Positions 1 through 12,317 of a stretch of 64,000 nt of DNA are shown in pieces. The stretch lies in assembly GCA_963971305.1 (NCBI GenBank), contig OZ020305.1, positions 3,195,001 through 3,259,000 on the forward strand. The letters run 5' to 3'. Below the pieces are notes generated by a model. The model was not told the DNA's origin. It made no database searches and worked only from the letters and a program-made list of their open reading frames with translations. The translations under genes and the position numbers were made by a program. Source of the stretch: Arcuatula senhousia (taxonomy: Eukaryota; Mollusca; Bivalvia; Mytilida; Mytilidae). The stretch's first letter is position 1, and each line of letters begins with the position of its first letter.

Positions 1-72
1 AAGGCGTTCAGGTCCAACTTCCCAATCTTCAGAGATCGGTTGCAACACACACTCTTTGTGAGACTTAATCCT
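1..72 (+). other. Unassigned flank with a short open frame
   Basis: A plus-strand frame is open from base 1 to a TAG at about 82-84. It is too short to assign and could be the end of a retroelement ORF. Its last bases are duplicated on the far side of the family A insertion that follows. Confidence 0.2.
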
Positions 73-86
73 GGATATGAATAGAT

Positions 87-598
87 TTAGTTAGTTAGTT
101 ATTGCTTTACTCCCAAGCAGCACGAGTCGGCTATATCCGGGAGATGAACATGAAAGTGGTGATACAATGAACATGAAATGATGATGAAGTAGATGAAATG
201 GGGAAACAAGGCCAATCGGGTAGGAGAGTTTTGACTGCCACTGGAAACAGGAGTGATGGGTAGGGTCGGGAAATTTTGCCTCCTGCATGGGGATCCTACG
301 GGTCCTACTCTTACCGAGACCTGCAGCAGGGTTCTTTAACGTGCGAGGAACGTGACATTTTTCCCAACACGGTGCACTACTATGGTTTGCGGTCAGGTTT
401 TCCGCATTATCGCCTGACGACCACGCATCTCTCGATGTCAGGGCTGCCCCATTCAACCACCTGGGGCACACATCCCAGTCGCTTTGTGGGCAAAGCGACC
501 TGACCCGATGTCAGGTTTCTGAGCGCTCTTTAGTGGACTTTTACCGACAAGCTTAGCGCTGCTGCGGGCCTATTCGCCACCCGGAACCCGCATGGGTG
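87..598 (-). mobile_element. Family A SINE-like element, copy 1
   Basis: A non-coding repeat whose 3' end (left side here) is a short (TTAG)n/(AACT)n tail and whose 5' end reads ACCCATGCGGGTTCCGGG on the minus strand. It is flanked by a perfect 14-bp direct repeat, ggatatgaatagat, at 73-86 and 599-612, so insertion generated a target-site duplication. A simple-repeat tail plus a 13-14 bp duplication is what LINE-driven retroposition leaves. The other near-full copies are at 24757-25278 and 59275-59792, with a split older copy at 36454-37487. Open frames of 120-126 codons recur in all young copies, but they are not recognisable proteins and probably reflect recent shared ancestry. Confidence 0.8.
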
Positions 599-719
599 GG
601 ATATGAATAGATACAGTACAACAATCAGCAATGTTTCCAATAATACGAAGCCAAGGAACGTTAAAAAAAAATAAACTCAATCATTAAATGCTCTTCAGGC
701 TGAAGGAGAACCTATATCG

Positions 720-1260
720 TCAAACCCATGTACTTTAATTTTCAAATTATTAAGTTCCCTAACCTTGAAAGCAACATACCTACCTCACCTGCTTACGGTG
801 TTTATATTTCACAACTTATTCGATATGCCAGCCCTTGTACAAATTTTTCTGTGTGTTTTTTTTTATAAGAGACTGCTGTCTTCGTGACCAAGGTTACAAG
901 AAAATGCGTCTCATACGGTCCCTAAAAAATTCTTTCTTCGTTATCAGCCACTGGTGGAAAACTTCAAAATTAAGTTGAACGTATTGGTTGTTGCTGATTG
1001 TTGTACTGCCATGATCATCTTATCATCCCTACCGTGTTACGTTGTGTGTTACTACCGGTCGATAAGATCGCAATGGAAGAGGGAGGTTTGGCGTGCCATA
1101 AAACCTGGCTTAACCCACCATTTCATTTGAAATGCCTGTACCAAGTCAGGACTATTCCGGTGTGTGTTCCATGTTTTGTCTTTTCTCTTGGACATTGAGA
1201 TTGATCCTCCAAGCTCGGTAAGTTTGTTATTACCTTTATTCATATAAATCAAAAAGACAA
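720..1260 (+). mobile_element. PLE-2 Penelope-like element, 3' fragment
   Basis: In-frame remnants near 735-860 read like the C-terminal part of a Penelope-like reverse transcriptase (NFPNLESNI / AYGVYISQLIRYA-type motifs), followed by stops and frameshifts. The 3' untranslated end at about 1080-1250 (gtttggcgtgccataaaacc, then GAGATTGATCCTCCAAGC) matches the ends at 12718-12890, 37700-38200 (minus) and 47515-47715. This shared end defines family PLE-2. The copy is 5'-truncated and inactive. Confidence 0.7.
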
Positions 1261-1365
1261 ATATTCCTGTTTCAAAATCAGAAAAGTTTTTCACTCCCTA
1301 GCATATCACAGGAGTTTTAAAATATACACACCATATTCTGGTGAGATATAAGAATACATGTACCT

Positions 1366-2178
1366 CAGGGGCCAGGTTAATGAAGCTGTCCTAAGCCGTG
1401 TCCTAAACCATGTCTTAGGACTTAACATGTAGAAAGGATCATCCTTAGACGCGTCCTAGGATGTAAAACGAAGCCATCTTAGGATAACCACATTTTACGA
1501 ATTTAGGATAATTCTAAATAGCCATATGTAATGCATTTACGCCGATGTAAAGGCGTTTAAAAAAAAAAGAAGACTTTAGTTTTTTTTGTTTTACATTTTC
1601 AAAAGTAAAATAGATTCAAACGTTGCGAATCCTTTTTTCGATAATAAAATTGATTTATTGCAATATTGCATTTTTTCATACGTTTTTTTTTTCTGCGCGT
1701 TGCACTTATCACTAATATCAAAAGCAAATCCTTAGGTTTGGGAAGCAAATATCCACGTGAACTGTTAAATGTTAATTTCAAAAGTCTAGTACTACATATA
1801 ATAGAATATCGTCAATCTGTAACTGGTAAAACACACATCACCAATATCCAACATGCGGGTAACTATTGGGAAAATTTCATCAATTGCAAAAATATCTTTA
1901 TTTGCTAAATTTAGAAAGTAAAATATCAAAAATGAGAATTGTGTTACATACAACCACCATTCAACGAGGTAAAACCTATTTCAGACACTTTTTTTAAGTT
2001 TAAAGGCAAAAGGATGGTCCTAGGACAACCATTTTCACATCCTAAATTTAGGACCAAATTTAGGACATGCCCTTTTTTAGGATGCCTTCAATAACACGAC
2101 TTAGGACTGAGACATGTCCAAAGACCATCCTTAGACATGTCCTAATCCTAGGACATCTTCGTTAACACGGCCCCAGAA
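1366..2178. mobile_element. Inverted-repeat element with reiterated TCCTAAG motif
   Basis: The left end CAGGGGCCAGGTTAATGAAG is mirrored at the right by a GGCCCC end with GTTAACGAAG on the opposite strand. Both ends carry many copies of TCCTAAG/TAGGAC within about 150 bp, giving long imperfect inverted arms around an AT-rich, non-coding centre. A near-matching 8-bp pair, atgtacct and atgtagct (7/8), sits next to the ends. That suggests a hAT-like non-autonomous element, although the right terminus has extra bases. The class assignment is tentative. Confidence 0.6.
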
Positions 2179-2990
2179 ATGTAGCTTTGAATTTGTTACT
2201 AACTTAGTAAAACAAAAATAAAAAGTAGTTATTTGGGGTTTTTACCTTTGTTCTTTTGCTATAATGTTAGAATATGTTGTTTGAATCATCCAGGAAATCG
2301 GTTTACTCTTCTTATCGTTAGAATCATTTTGCCTGTATTGAACGTATGTTTTAACTGGATGTGTATAAATCTTATTTTAGTTTGAATATTTTAGATATAA
2401 GATACAAAATTATCCGAAATTCTTCCTTGAATATGTGTCCATAAAATACAATATACTTATGCGGTATAAAAACGATTAATCTAGTTATGCTGTATCAAGC
2501 AACAGCATTTGAATCATAACACTAGATGGTCGAAAATTGAAAGTACTCAAACCCCAAACGTTGTAACATGACTAAATGCAGCACCAAGGATATAGACCAT
2601 GTATTAAAAAAGAAAAGAAACCTGGTATTTGAATTTTGACAAAAGGAAATTTTCCACCCTAAGAGAAGTTGTCTTTACTCAAGGTCAATATTATATTATA
2701 TTTTTTATTTTGAAACTACCCCTTTACAACGGGGGCAAACACCGTCGGGGCATCGGCGCTTGCGTCTACAGGTCAAACAACTATACACAAGTAATTGTAA
2801 AACATTCTTTACAATATAAAATATATAAAAGATATAGTATCTTTGGTAAACAATAAAACGAACACATTGACTAAAACCACAGTTAAAAGTCAAGTCATTC
2901 AGTATAAGATAAAATAACAAATCATTTTACAGCCATGATCGGGTTTACATACGCTCCTTTTTTTAAAACTGAAAAATGATAAAAGCTTAA
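2179..2990. other. No gene recognised
   Basis: AT-rich sequence. One minus-strand frame at 2705-2800 contains a Cys-rich stretch (CRRKRRCPDGVCPRCKG) in a local GC-richer patch. No flanking donor site fits, so no exon is called. Confidence 0.3.
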
Positions 2991-2994
2991 CTAG

Positions 2995-3405
2995 TTATTC
3001 TGGTATTAAACTCTTTCTCAAAGACATTACATCAGATAAAAGCTTTTTGGACAGGTTATCAACCAGGTTGCCCAACACTGGGTCAAAATTGTGAGAGAGT
3101 TCACCGATCATGAACTGTACTTTTAAAACATCTGGCAACTCTGGAAAGTTAACACCAATAGTTTGGGCGAATTTGGAGAACAGATTTTGCATTTCTGAGT
3201 AAAAAGTATAGCGCAAGTCATCGTAAGCAGTGCATTTGATTAAGACGTGCATAATATCTTCTGTTTCATGGTAACTGCAAAATTCACATATACTATGTTC
3301 TTTTAGATTCATTCTTGCTAAGGTGGAATTTATTGGTAAACAATTGAGTCTTGCTAAAAATTTTAGTCTTGCCGACCGAAAGTCAGTCCTTGAATTAAGA
3401 TAAGG
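2995..3405 (-). mobile_element. Non-LTR retrotransposon (LINE) C-terminal fragment
   Basis: The minus strand reads through about 135 codons to a stop at 2995. The visible order is a basic, Leu-rich stretch (ARLKFLARLNCLP), then C-x2-C-x7-E-x4-H-x5-C spaced as in the C-terminal zinc-knuckle-like tail of jockey/CR1-type LINE ORF2 proteins (CEFCSYHETEDIMHVLIKC). The endonuclease and catalytic reverse-transcriptase parts are absent, so this is a 5'-truncated dead copy. It differs from the LINE fragment at 39031. The family-level name is uncertain. Confidence 0.6.
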
Positions 3406-3429
3406 CTGTCTCCCTTTACTCCATCAATG

Positions 3430-5148
3430 AAGACATAAAATATAAGTTACTCTCTTAATACGTGTGATCGTTTCTTTGAATGTTTACTTTTAATCTACTG
3501 CAAAATGTAGTAAAATTGTTATAAAACACCCTTTTCAGTACATTTGTAAGAATGTACTTGTCCCCACCTGTCGTACAACCATGTTATGTTTTATACTACA
3601 CTAAACCATTAGAATGTAGTAGAAGAATGAGGACCGGAAGTTGCATTCTCAGCTTTTGTGGTTCTGTTTTTTTTCGGGCATTTTAGATTAATCATGATAC
3701 GTCATCGTTAATTTTGTTGTTACCCTTTCTAATTCTACTTTAATCAAACATTTATAAAGACCTACATCTTTTATTGAAAAAATTATTTGTACCAGTCGAT
3801 TTCTGACAGTGAAAGGAATATCACATCCTGAATTTTATGGTAATGTTTTTTCATAAAGCTCACAAGTTTAAAAACAATCCACTGAAAATGAAAAAAAAAT
3901 GGCTTCAAATGTATTACGCAAAGGATATGATTTGAATTTTTTGGCTAAATCTTTGAATTTAGTGGGTTTTTTTTTTTGCAGAAATATTGAAAACATGATA
4001 CTGACTTTAAAATTTCCATAAGTATTTTACTTATTGTTATTTTAAGTGTTATGTCGGATTTAAATCGATATGTTCGATGTTTTCACATCGCTCGATTGAT
4101 GATTCTCAGCTAGCTGTCCGCTACAGCGAGTATTCTATAGAGAGGTCCTTTACCGTCCTATTGTTTTTTTCTTGTTGTCTTTTGTCTAAGGTTCTCTCTA
4201 GTTGAATTGAACTTATATCGATTTCATTTTTATTGTGTGTTTGGTTTTGTGCTTTGTCTAGGATATTGAAAGGGGGAAAGTTGGGTAAAAAAAAACTAGT
4301 TTAACCCCGCCACATTTTATATGTGCATGTCGTCTTAACCAGGAATCTTTGACAAAGCTTTTTTCTTTGTATTTGTCTTTTTGATGTTTTCTGTACTTTG
4401 TTTAAGACATGGGGGTCTATCTGTGACTATTTCAGGACTGGATTTGAATTATATTAAACATTTTTAAAGAGACTTCATCATAAGAGACAATTGCAGCAAC
4501 ACGTTTGAATGTTTTATTGTTACTTCAGCAGTCACTTTACATTGCACAAAGAAAACATTCCATGCCTAAATAATAATGCACAGGAATTTTAGAATTTCTA
4601 ATTTATTATTGATGTGAATATTTAATGTCTCTATGCAGTATCGTTTCGTTACCTAGAATTAACACCACATTAATTGGTTAAATATCAAGTTAACTTTAAT
4701 CTGTTTAGTGTTATTGGATAAAATAGATTCGTGTCTATTACCAAACATTAATGCAATTCATCCTTAGAACATTTTAATGCAAAATATGCATTAGTGGTAC
4801 CAAATTCAAAGTAACGCCTTTGCATTAATGAGTTTTAAAACAATTGAAAGCATTGATGATTTTTAGTTACATAATCTCTACATGATGAGGAAAGTCAGAA
4901 AGAATATTAAAACAAACAGCGGATCTTTCAACCTAAACATAATGCTTTGTCAGAACTTTGACATTTCAAATTTGATAAAAGTTAATGTAAGGTGTGCTTA
5001 ATTTTAAATTGATGAAACAAAGGCTGATATGTTTTTTTTCAGAGTAAATCCTGATATTTTGACAGAATAATTCCAACTCAAGCAAATATGATGTATTGTT
5101 TATTGACAAATATAAATACATAAAATAAGTTCGCATTTTAAAAATAAT
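3430..5148. other. No gene recognised
   Basis: AT-rich, with no long open frame. A short stretch near 4285-4340 (tttaaccccgccacatttta) looks like a dispersed-repeat end but has no partner in this window. Confidence 0.3.
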
Positions 5149-5300
5149 TTAAGAATAGCTTAATTTTTTTTTCTGTTTGTAAACTGATGTCCCCGTGCAA
5201 TTGGCTGGATAGTCTAAACGTGTAGCAGTCACGTGGTAGAACTTCAATTTCTTGTCCACTTTAGGCTTGTTTGGTCTTTTGTGCTTGTAGATAGTTTTTG
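5149..5300 (-). CDS. Possible 3'-terminal exon of an unknown secreted-type protein
   Basis: A minus-strand frame opens just after a good acceptor (ctttttcag at about 5310-5301) and runs about 50 codons to a TAA. It is Lys-rich, then reads HVTATRLDYPANCTGTSVYK, with G/C-rich third codon positions unlike the AT-rich surroundings. That codon pattern and the acceptor are the only evidence. I do not recognise the family, and no upstream exon was found. It could be chance. Confidence 0.25.
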
Positions 5301-5519
5301 CTGAAAAAGACTGGTTTTGAAAATAATTTAAAAACATTTGCATGAAAACGAGGTAATTAAACATACTTATTTCATAACCTTACATTATTTTTTATGTGTA
5401 CATGTACATGTATGAGGTTTTTAGAAATTATACTCTTGTTTAGGATTTCTTTCTTCTCAAAACAATGTATCATACCTTATTTCACATCTTTGTTAACATT
5501 TTTCCCCGTAATAGTTTTT

Positions 5520-5605
5520 TATTACATGAGGATGCGGTGTGTCAGTAAAAGATCCCCCCGACGACCGGAGGCCGGAAGTGTTGATCCAACTGACACACAA
5601 GGTCC
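5520..5605. repeat. GC-rich patch bounded by a 10-bp inverted repeat
   Basis: GTGTGTCAGT at about 5537 is mirrored by ACTGACACAC at about 5590, enclosing a GC-rich core (gacgaccggaggccgg). It is a potential small hairpin of unknown role. Confidence 0.3.
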
Positions 5606-5800
5606 CAATGCAATAAATATTTTACATCCAAGCCTTCAAAATTTTTCATGTAAAATTTAAATACCAACATTAGAATACATTCTATGCATGTACAGTCAAA
5701 TAAAAAAACATTTTTTATATCATATATTATAGAGTAAAAAACTATCCTTATTCTCTTCAATATTCTTTGTGTACAAGTTTTTAGCGTAGACTTTCCATCA

Positions 5801-5950
5801 GTTTCGTGGTCTAGTGGATATTAAGTTAGACATGGAATGGCGAGGAGCATTACGTCGCTGCAGACCTATATCTAGGTATAGTCAAGACGTTAAACTCCCC
5901 AGTCAGTCTGGTGAGGACCCTCGTTCAAATCCCAGTGGGATTCTGGCACT
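5801..5950 (+). mobile_element. tRNA-like SINE relic
   Basis: TGGTCTAGTGG at about 5807 fits a pol III A box and GTTCAAATCCC at about 5923 fits a B box. They are over 100 bases apart, too far for a tRNA gene, and no acceptor stem closes. A tRNA-derived SINE or a disrupted tRNA pseudogene is the simplest reading. Confidence 0.4.
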
Positions 5951-5959
5951 ATGTTATTT

Positions 5960-7340
5960 TATTTAATCTTCAAAAATACTTTGTTGTTGATTTTATAATT
6001 TTCCTATGTTCAATGTTTCTGAAAAAAAAACATACTAGAAAAACAAAAGAAAAGGAACAATAGAGTTGAAAAGGTAGGACAGGGTACTCCGAGGGATGTC
6101 ATGATCCGGCTCAGATCACCCCCGTTTGAACAAAGTATCTGGGATGTAAAGACATTTCTTACAAAGGGGTCGATACTGTAACGTTGAATAGATAATTCCG
6201 ACTTTGATGTTCATGGAGTCTAATGGTCTAAATTGGTGAATGGACTTAGTATTTTTGAATGTCTCTTCCGTGTTATCTTGCCTCCTAAGGGGGATAATAC
6301 TATATGGTAAAACATTCTTGTTAAGGGACATGAGTTTTTCACGAGGCCATTTCAGAAATCAAAACCTTTACAGAGGTGTCACCATGACGAGTATTTCTAC
6401 ATTGTAAACACGAGTTTTAATTAAATAAACTAAAAGTTTTAACCAAATTATTCGATCAAAACTACATTAACATAGTTTAAGAATCGGACAAACAATAACT
6501 CGACGAGTTTCATTTCCTTAAAGACACTTATTATCCAAATACATCATGGTTTAATAGTCACCGGAGACCTCAGACAAACGCCAAGTAATCGAAAATCTTC
6601 ACACTGTAAAGCTAGCACCAATATTTGATATGTGATTTTCTCAGAAAATAAATCCGAAACAGAGGCAAAAGGATTGGATGCTATTTACACCTCTGTAGCG
6701 TCTTTCTATTATTGGAAAATGATATTCCCTGTCAAGTTGAGAGAATAGATGGTCATGTTCCTCGGACGATTTTGATAATTGCTGTCTATTAAATTAGTTT
6801 CTGATATTGTCAGGATAATGGAGACGAATGATAGGTTCTGTGGAAAACAAGAGGTCCACTAATCAAATATTAAAATAATAACTGCCAAGCATCGCTGACG
6901 AGTGTGATATGATGGACAGCGTTCAATAAATCATCAATATGAACGAGAAAGGGTCTTGGTTACAGAATAGTTATTATTATTAGAATAGAATAAGAATGTT
7001 ATAAAAGAGATTACTTCATTTTTTTAATATTCGATAGACGAGTTTGGACAACCCATACTTTCAGTATGTTTCCAAATGTATAGAACAATAGCAATTAGAT
7101 TTTTTTAACTATGAGAAAAACAGAAATTGATAATAGTATTAGAGGAAAAGTAGACAAAGTATTGTGAAATAATGATTTAAAATGGCATATTAAAATGCTT
7201 CACAGGAATTCGTGAATGGCACAATAAATGATTCGCAATTGTTCTTAAAACAGAGTTTTAACCAAGTTTGTGTGGTGTCAACCCTGCCTCTTCTATAGTA
7301 ATCATTTCAGACATAGCACTACAAATGAATGTAGTGGTAA
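5960..7340. other. No gene recognised
   Basis: AT-rich. A minus-strand frame at 6116-6331 lies in a somewhat GC-richer patch, but it has no motif or splice context. Confidence 0.3.
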
Positions 7341-7344
7341 TGGT

Positions 7345-7500
7345 AGAAATACAAATGACAACAAAGTTCCAGACAATAAATTTCGCTACGCCTGACGCGC
7401 GTTTCGTCTATTCAAGACTCATCAGAGGCGCTCTACCAAAAATATTGAAAATGCCAAACACTGTATGAATATGAAGAGCATAGAACAGTATAGCCAAAAA
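7345..7500 (-). mobile_element. Hammerhead-bearing dispersed repeat, copy 1
   Basis: About 150 bases align almost end to end with 17175-17330: the motif caaagttccagacaataaat, the ribozyme core, then ctctaccaaaa and aatgccaaacact. Small dispersed repeats with a hammerhead are known as retrozyme-like or Penelope-associated sequences in molluscs. No coding capacity. Confidence 0.6.
7389..7430 (-). ncRNA. Hammerhead ribozyme (type I, minimal stem III)
   Basis: On the minus strand: stem I CGCCT pairs with AGGCG; the conserved CTGATGA follows; stem II GTCT/AGAC has a 5-nt loop and the required G-C closing pair; then GAAA; then the minimal stem III (A-U and C-G around a GCGC loop) ending in the cleavage triplet GTC. 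Predicted self-cleavage is 3' of the C at 7394. All core positions are present, so this copy could be active. Confidence 0.8.
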
Positions 7501-7519
7501 TACCAAACTGGGGAACCAA

Positions 7520-9880
7520 ATTATTACTAAGATATTCAACCTATGTCTGGGGTAGGAAAAACCTTAGGGTTTAATTGGACTTCAACTAATGTCGTGTGAT
7601 GTATTCAACGTAAGCAATATATAGTAGTACATTGTCATAGAACAAAATAATTTAAATTTGAGAAGGAAATGTATGAAAAAATATAGATGTTTTTGGAACA
7701 CCGTGTAAAGTGACGCCACATTGCACAAATATATAATTACTAGTAATTAAGTATTTAGTATGTACGTTTAATTTAAAATGACATGTGTTCCATGCATATC
7801 TTTGAACCGTTGACTTTGACGATTCACGATGTCATCTTTGTCAATTTTTTTGCATAACATATTGCATATTGTTAACGCCCTCGTGGATTTATATATAATG
7901 ATCTGCCAGAATAATTATGCATTTACAATGGAAGTTCCGCGTTACAATCTTTGATTTTTAATAATGCATATTTTTTATTCCTTAATTTATAATGATTTAT
8001 CTAAACCTTTTGACAGGTATATCATGTTAACGCTTCGTTGATTCAAAGATTGGGCTAATTGTTAAGTGGTAATTATTAATACATGTATTTGTAAATTTTG
8101 GTGGAAATAATCTGTTATACGTCTTTAACTGTTAATATTGTTACAGTCCGGTTATGTCCAATATAACAATGCATATGACATTCATGAAAGATGGCTGATC
8201 TGAATCACATTTCTGTCAGATTAATTGACAAATTTAGAAATCGAATACTAGCTTTCATTTTTTTTTCTTTTTTTTTTCAGAATCGTTGTATCCTAGCTAT
8301 TAAAAGTATAAGACAAGAACAAATGTTACCTAAGAAACAAGGATTTTCCATGATGATGTATTTATTTCCGATTGATTTTTAAAATATGTCATTGTACATG
8401 TAATGCTAGGAGGATACATGGTGGTTATATTTACACCAAAAAAACATCAAGAACAATACAATTGTAATATTTTTGAAATCCATTTTTATCTGGTTGATAA
8501 TGTTTAACCTACTTTGTCCATGAGTTGTTACCAATTTGAATGTTGAAGACTTGCTAAATATAGTAGTCTTTCATACTTAATTCGTCTTCTGTCTTGTTTG
8601 CATCAACATATTATTGAATATAAAATGCTCACTATGACATTTCATGTTAATTTCCTATCAATCATTTCTTAATAGTTTTATTCAGAAATCTCGAATTGCA
8701 CAAAGTGAACTATTTCACAATCATAAAAGATTAATGGTTTTTCTATCAACTTATCATTGTTTCCAAGTATTTTCCCCATCAGACATAGTACCAGACAAAA
8801 TCTCGCCCGATCTTAATGTTGTTTTTATTCCATGTAGAACATCTAGATGTATTAAGCCCCCTATGAGTCTTGACAACTAGAGTATACAGTGACGCTCTAC
8901 AGAGTAAAGACATGGTGTGATTTCCAGCAGGTCTGAGGGATGAGATGCCATTAGCTATAGGTTTCAAATGAACATCTATTCCTGCTTTATTTTCAATCAA
9001 TCATTTAGTGATTAGCGTTAAGGACATATAGATAGGCTATACTGTAGAGGGGTGAAAACTGAGACTAATAAGACTTGTTTGTTTTGTTAAGTATAGTCCT
9101 GAGAAAAAAAAAGTACAAGTTGTTTTTACATAGTTTGTAAAATCGATGAAAATAGTAACGGCGTAAATTGTGTTTGTATGCGAGAATAGTACTTTAAACA
9201 TATGAATCGTTTGCCCCTTTTTATACATATTTCTAGTTTTATAACAATTGGTTCTAAATTAATCTTTGCATCCCGAACCTTTAAATCTACTCCATAAGTG
9301 AGATCTATTTTTTAGGAAAGAAGATACTATTTTGTTGCGTAAACATTTGAATAGATTTGCTGTTTGTTTGTTTGTTTTTCCATTTTTTAAATTGCAGTTT
9401 TTAATTTCTTAACTTCTGTATGCCAATCTGAATTTAAGTCTTTTGTTTTGTACAAACCTAGTTAAATTTAGAAATGTTTCCTCACTAATGAGGCATAACA
9501 ACATACAAATGGTCCTTCATGAACCTAATGAGCCGTAAGTAAGATTTGTTGGTATTGTTCTAAAACTTGGTGACATTTAGTAACATTGTGTTTTATCATT
9601 TAAAAAAGGTCTGAAATGGATAATCTTGAACTTTGCCCTCGATAAAGTATGGTGTATGTCACGTGACTGAAAGGTAATTAGGCTTGACTTGATTTTTCAA
9701 GTGTCGCAAGGTCTTTAAGGGGCACAAAAACATAGTCATCCACTCCATAGTTCAGGAAAACTGGAGTCACAAAAATACCGAGAAAATTATATTTTTTTCT
9801 GATTAAGAATATAAACATTATTTTTCCATGACTTAATGTGTAAAAAAGCATAATGGTATATCATTTTAAAGCAGTAAGCA
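7520..9880. other. No gene recognised
   Basis: AT-rich. A minus-strand frame of 73 codons at 8779-9000 sits in a GC-richer patch but lacks splice signals or a recognisable motif. Confidence 0.3.
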
Positions 9881-9882
9881 GG

Positions 9883-10080
9883 CAGGAACCGCTAACTCTT
9901 CCGGGGCACCCGAGTTCACTCTCAGTACGACTATAGAGTTCGCGTAGTTAATTGATATTCAGTAGTTTTTGTGTTTCTGTGTTTTATATTTTGTCTGGTT
10001 TTTTTGTCCTGTTATTGTTTGTGTTAACTGGTTTCGTCTCTGCCCTTTCGGACGTTGACACTCATATGTCCCATTGATCA
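9883..10080 (+). mobile_element. PLE-1 3'-end fragment
   Basis: Matches the PLE-1 3' untranslated end: ttccggggcacccgagttca, then a T/G-rich stretch, then TCTCTGCCCTTTCGGAC and a decayed CCCATTG terminus. No reverse-transcriptase codons remain. Confidence 0.65.
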
Positions 10081-10089
10081 TTATAATTA

Positions 10090-11925
10090 TAATAATACTG
10101 AAATAATAACAAAATCAATAATGAAATACTATGATACAAAAAAAATTACACTCAAAAAAGACAAATAAATAAAACTAAATCTAAACAAATAGTAAAGCGA
10201 AGCAACCTAACTAATACATGTATTAAACGATGTATGTGTATCGCAAAATATTTATGAAAAGGTTTTTTTCAACCGCTTTACGCATTCCTGTCTTTACCTT
10301 TCCTCCTGTTAATGAAGAGTACATGTAACGTATATCTTGAAATAAAGAAAAAACAGCCTAAAGATATGAAATTTGTTCAAGATATTTTGCTATTTGTGTT
10401 GCTTTGGGCGTGGCTGAACTAATGTACAAAAGAAAGAATATTGCCCACTATAGTATTATATATCTCTAGGGAGAAGACTTCATAAGTTGGCAAAACTTGT
10501 GTCTGATCCATTTTGTACTCTTTTGAGCAAATAGAATTGTTATAATAGGATTATTTCATACGTTTTATTGAAAATAAAAAAAAACATGCCAATTAACATG
10601 ATTATACTTCTGTGAACACATATATAATATCATGAATATTACCTACTGATTCTGTTATTCACAAAATATAATATAATACAATATAATTATGGTTAAACAT
10701 GTGCATGAGATATGTACGGTACTGGTCATATAAGTAATTAGTTTGTACCAGGAGTTTAACAACACGATGATTTAAGACTTGAATATTAGTATAAACCATT
10801 TAAGGAACAAACATGCCGCATATATCATTTCTAAATGTATAAAGAAAACCTTGTTACGGCGGATCAGATTTCAGCGATACCAGACCTTTACTGCACCTTG
10901 GATTAGAATCAATAACATGCCATTGTTCGTCAGATCGATTTGCATAAAAACTGCAGAAAACATTGGCCTAAGCTATGAGGGCAAGCTCGTTAATATGTAA
11001 ATAAATCTTCAAGTCGGCGGTGACTTGTGCATTACCTAAAAAAGCTTTTGTTTAAATGACATAACTAGAACCTTATTAGCAAACTCAACACCTGCAAAAA
11101 ACCAAAGGTAGATTGCAAAATCAGAAATACAAGTCATAAACTACTTTTTAGTTTCATAACACCCATTAGACTTCTTAAATCTACTCAACGCGGTTCCAAG
11201 CCATTCAAGCTATTTGTATTTTTTTCTGCCCTATTTTATTTTATTTACAGCATATAAAACAAATATTTCCATTCTTAAGTGAACATACTGCGACAAATTG
11301 TTATTTAGAATTTATTTAGCAAATAAAATCCATTTTTAAAACGCATTGTCGTTTTTACATTGCATTTTTTTTAATTGGAGATCAATTTTTTATAATAAAA
11401 TAAGTTCTAAGAAATAAACAGGTAACACCTGTTTATTCCGTTCAAGTACATGAATGGCTTCAATACTTCTAAGATTTTCAAAGATGAAATAATTAATTCT
11501 TTTTGTTATTTACCAAAATATTTCAGGAGGAAAACATGTTGTTTCGAAAATAGCAGCAGCCAATATGTTTTTTTTTTTTTGTCATAGGTACATTTTATAC
11601 TTTAAATTTTTCTATTTTTCTTCAGGTCTTGTCTTACATGTCCTCTCTTATTTCTCAGATCCATTCGCATTTTTAGTTTCTCTGGTATACAATGTAATGT
11701 ATTGTTATTTATATTATTACAAAAATAAATACATTTCAAAACATAATACTAATTTCTTGAAAAGAAAACATAAAAAACACAAAGTAGAACGCAAAATATA
11801 ACACTAAAATATGTTTTAGATTAATTTAGTACTCATTACTTAAAAGATCACTTCACTTGATTTGTAGAAAAGACAAATTTCTTAACGTGGTGACGAACAA
11901 GAGTTAGTCGACAACACTTGAAACG
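10090..11925. other. No gene recognised
   Basis: AT-rich, with homopolymer runs and no supported exon. Confidence 0.3.
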
Positions 11926-11927
11926 AT

Positions 11928-12102
11928 GCTTTTTGTCCGACATTTTCTTTTTGTCCGATAATTTTGCTTTTTGTCCGAACTTTTGCTTTTTGTCACAGAA
12001 CTTTTTATCCGATTAGCTTTTTGTCCGATATTTTTGTTTTTTGTTTGATTCCTTGCTTTTTGTCCGAAATTTTGTGTCCGATTGTTTTGCTTTTTGTCCG
12101 AT
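11928..12102. repeat. Imperfect tandem repeat, about 20-24 bp unit
   Basis: Eight or so copies of a unit centred on GCTTTTTGTCCGA separated by ATTTT-type spacers. The 117-codon Lys/Asn/Gln-rich frame on the minus strand is only a translation of this array. Confidence 0.75.
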
Positions 12103-12317
12103 ATCAGTTGTATTTGATGACGAATATTGTTGTCTATTGGTTGCGTTTGACTGCTATAACTCCTCCATTTTTTTAAGCCCAACTCACCATTGGCCATTTT
12201 TGATACATGTTTAATGTTAGACTCCTGTTGGGTTATCTGGGAATAATCAAGTAACAATTTTGCTTTGGTATTTTTTAATTTTTTACCGAAAATTACATAA
12301 TTTTGAGGAATAAAATC

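Noticed and set aside
91..471. The 120-126 codon frame repeated in family A copies (also 24889-25254, 59403-59768).
   Set aside because: Present because the copies are young and GC-rich. A competing frame of similar length lies on the other strand, and no protein family is recognisable.
2705..2920. Zinc-ribbon-like CRRKRRCPDGVCPRCKG on the minus strand.
   Set aside because: Short, with no matching donor, and the rest of the frame is low-complexity.
5801..5950. A functional tRNA gene.
   Set aside because: A and B box-like motifs are too far apart and no acceptor stem can be drawn.
8779..9000. 73-codon minus-strand frame in a GC-richer patch.
   Set aside because: No domain, splice site or repeat partner visible.
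11904..12257. 117-codon Lys/Asn/Gln-rich minus-strand frame.
   Set aside because: Translation of a tandem repeat with few stops.
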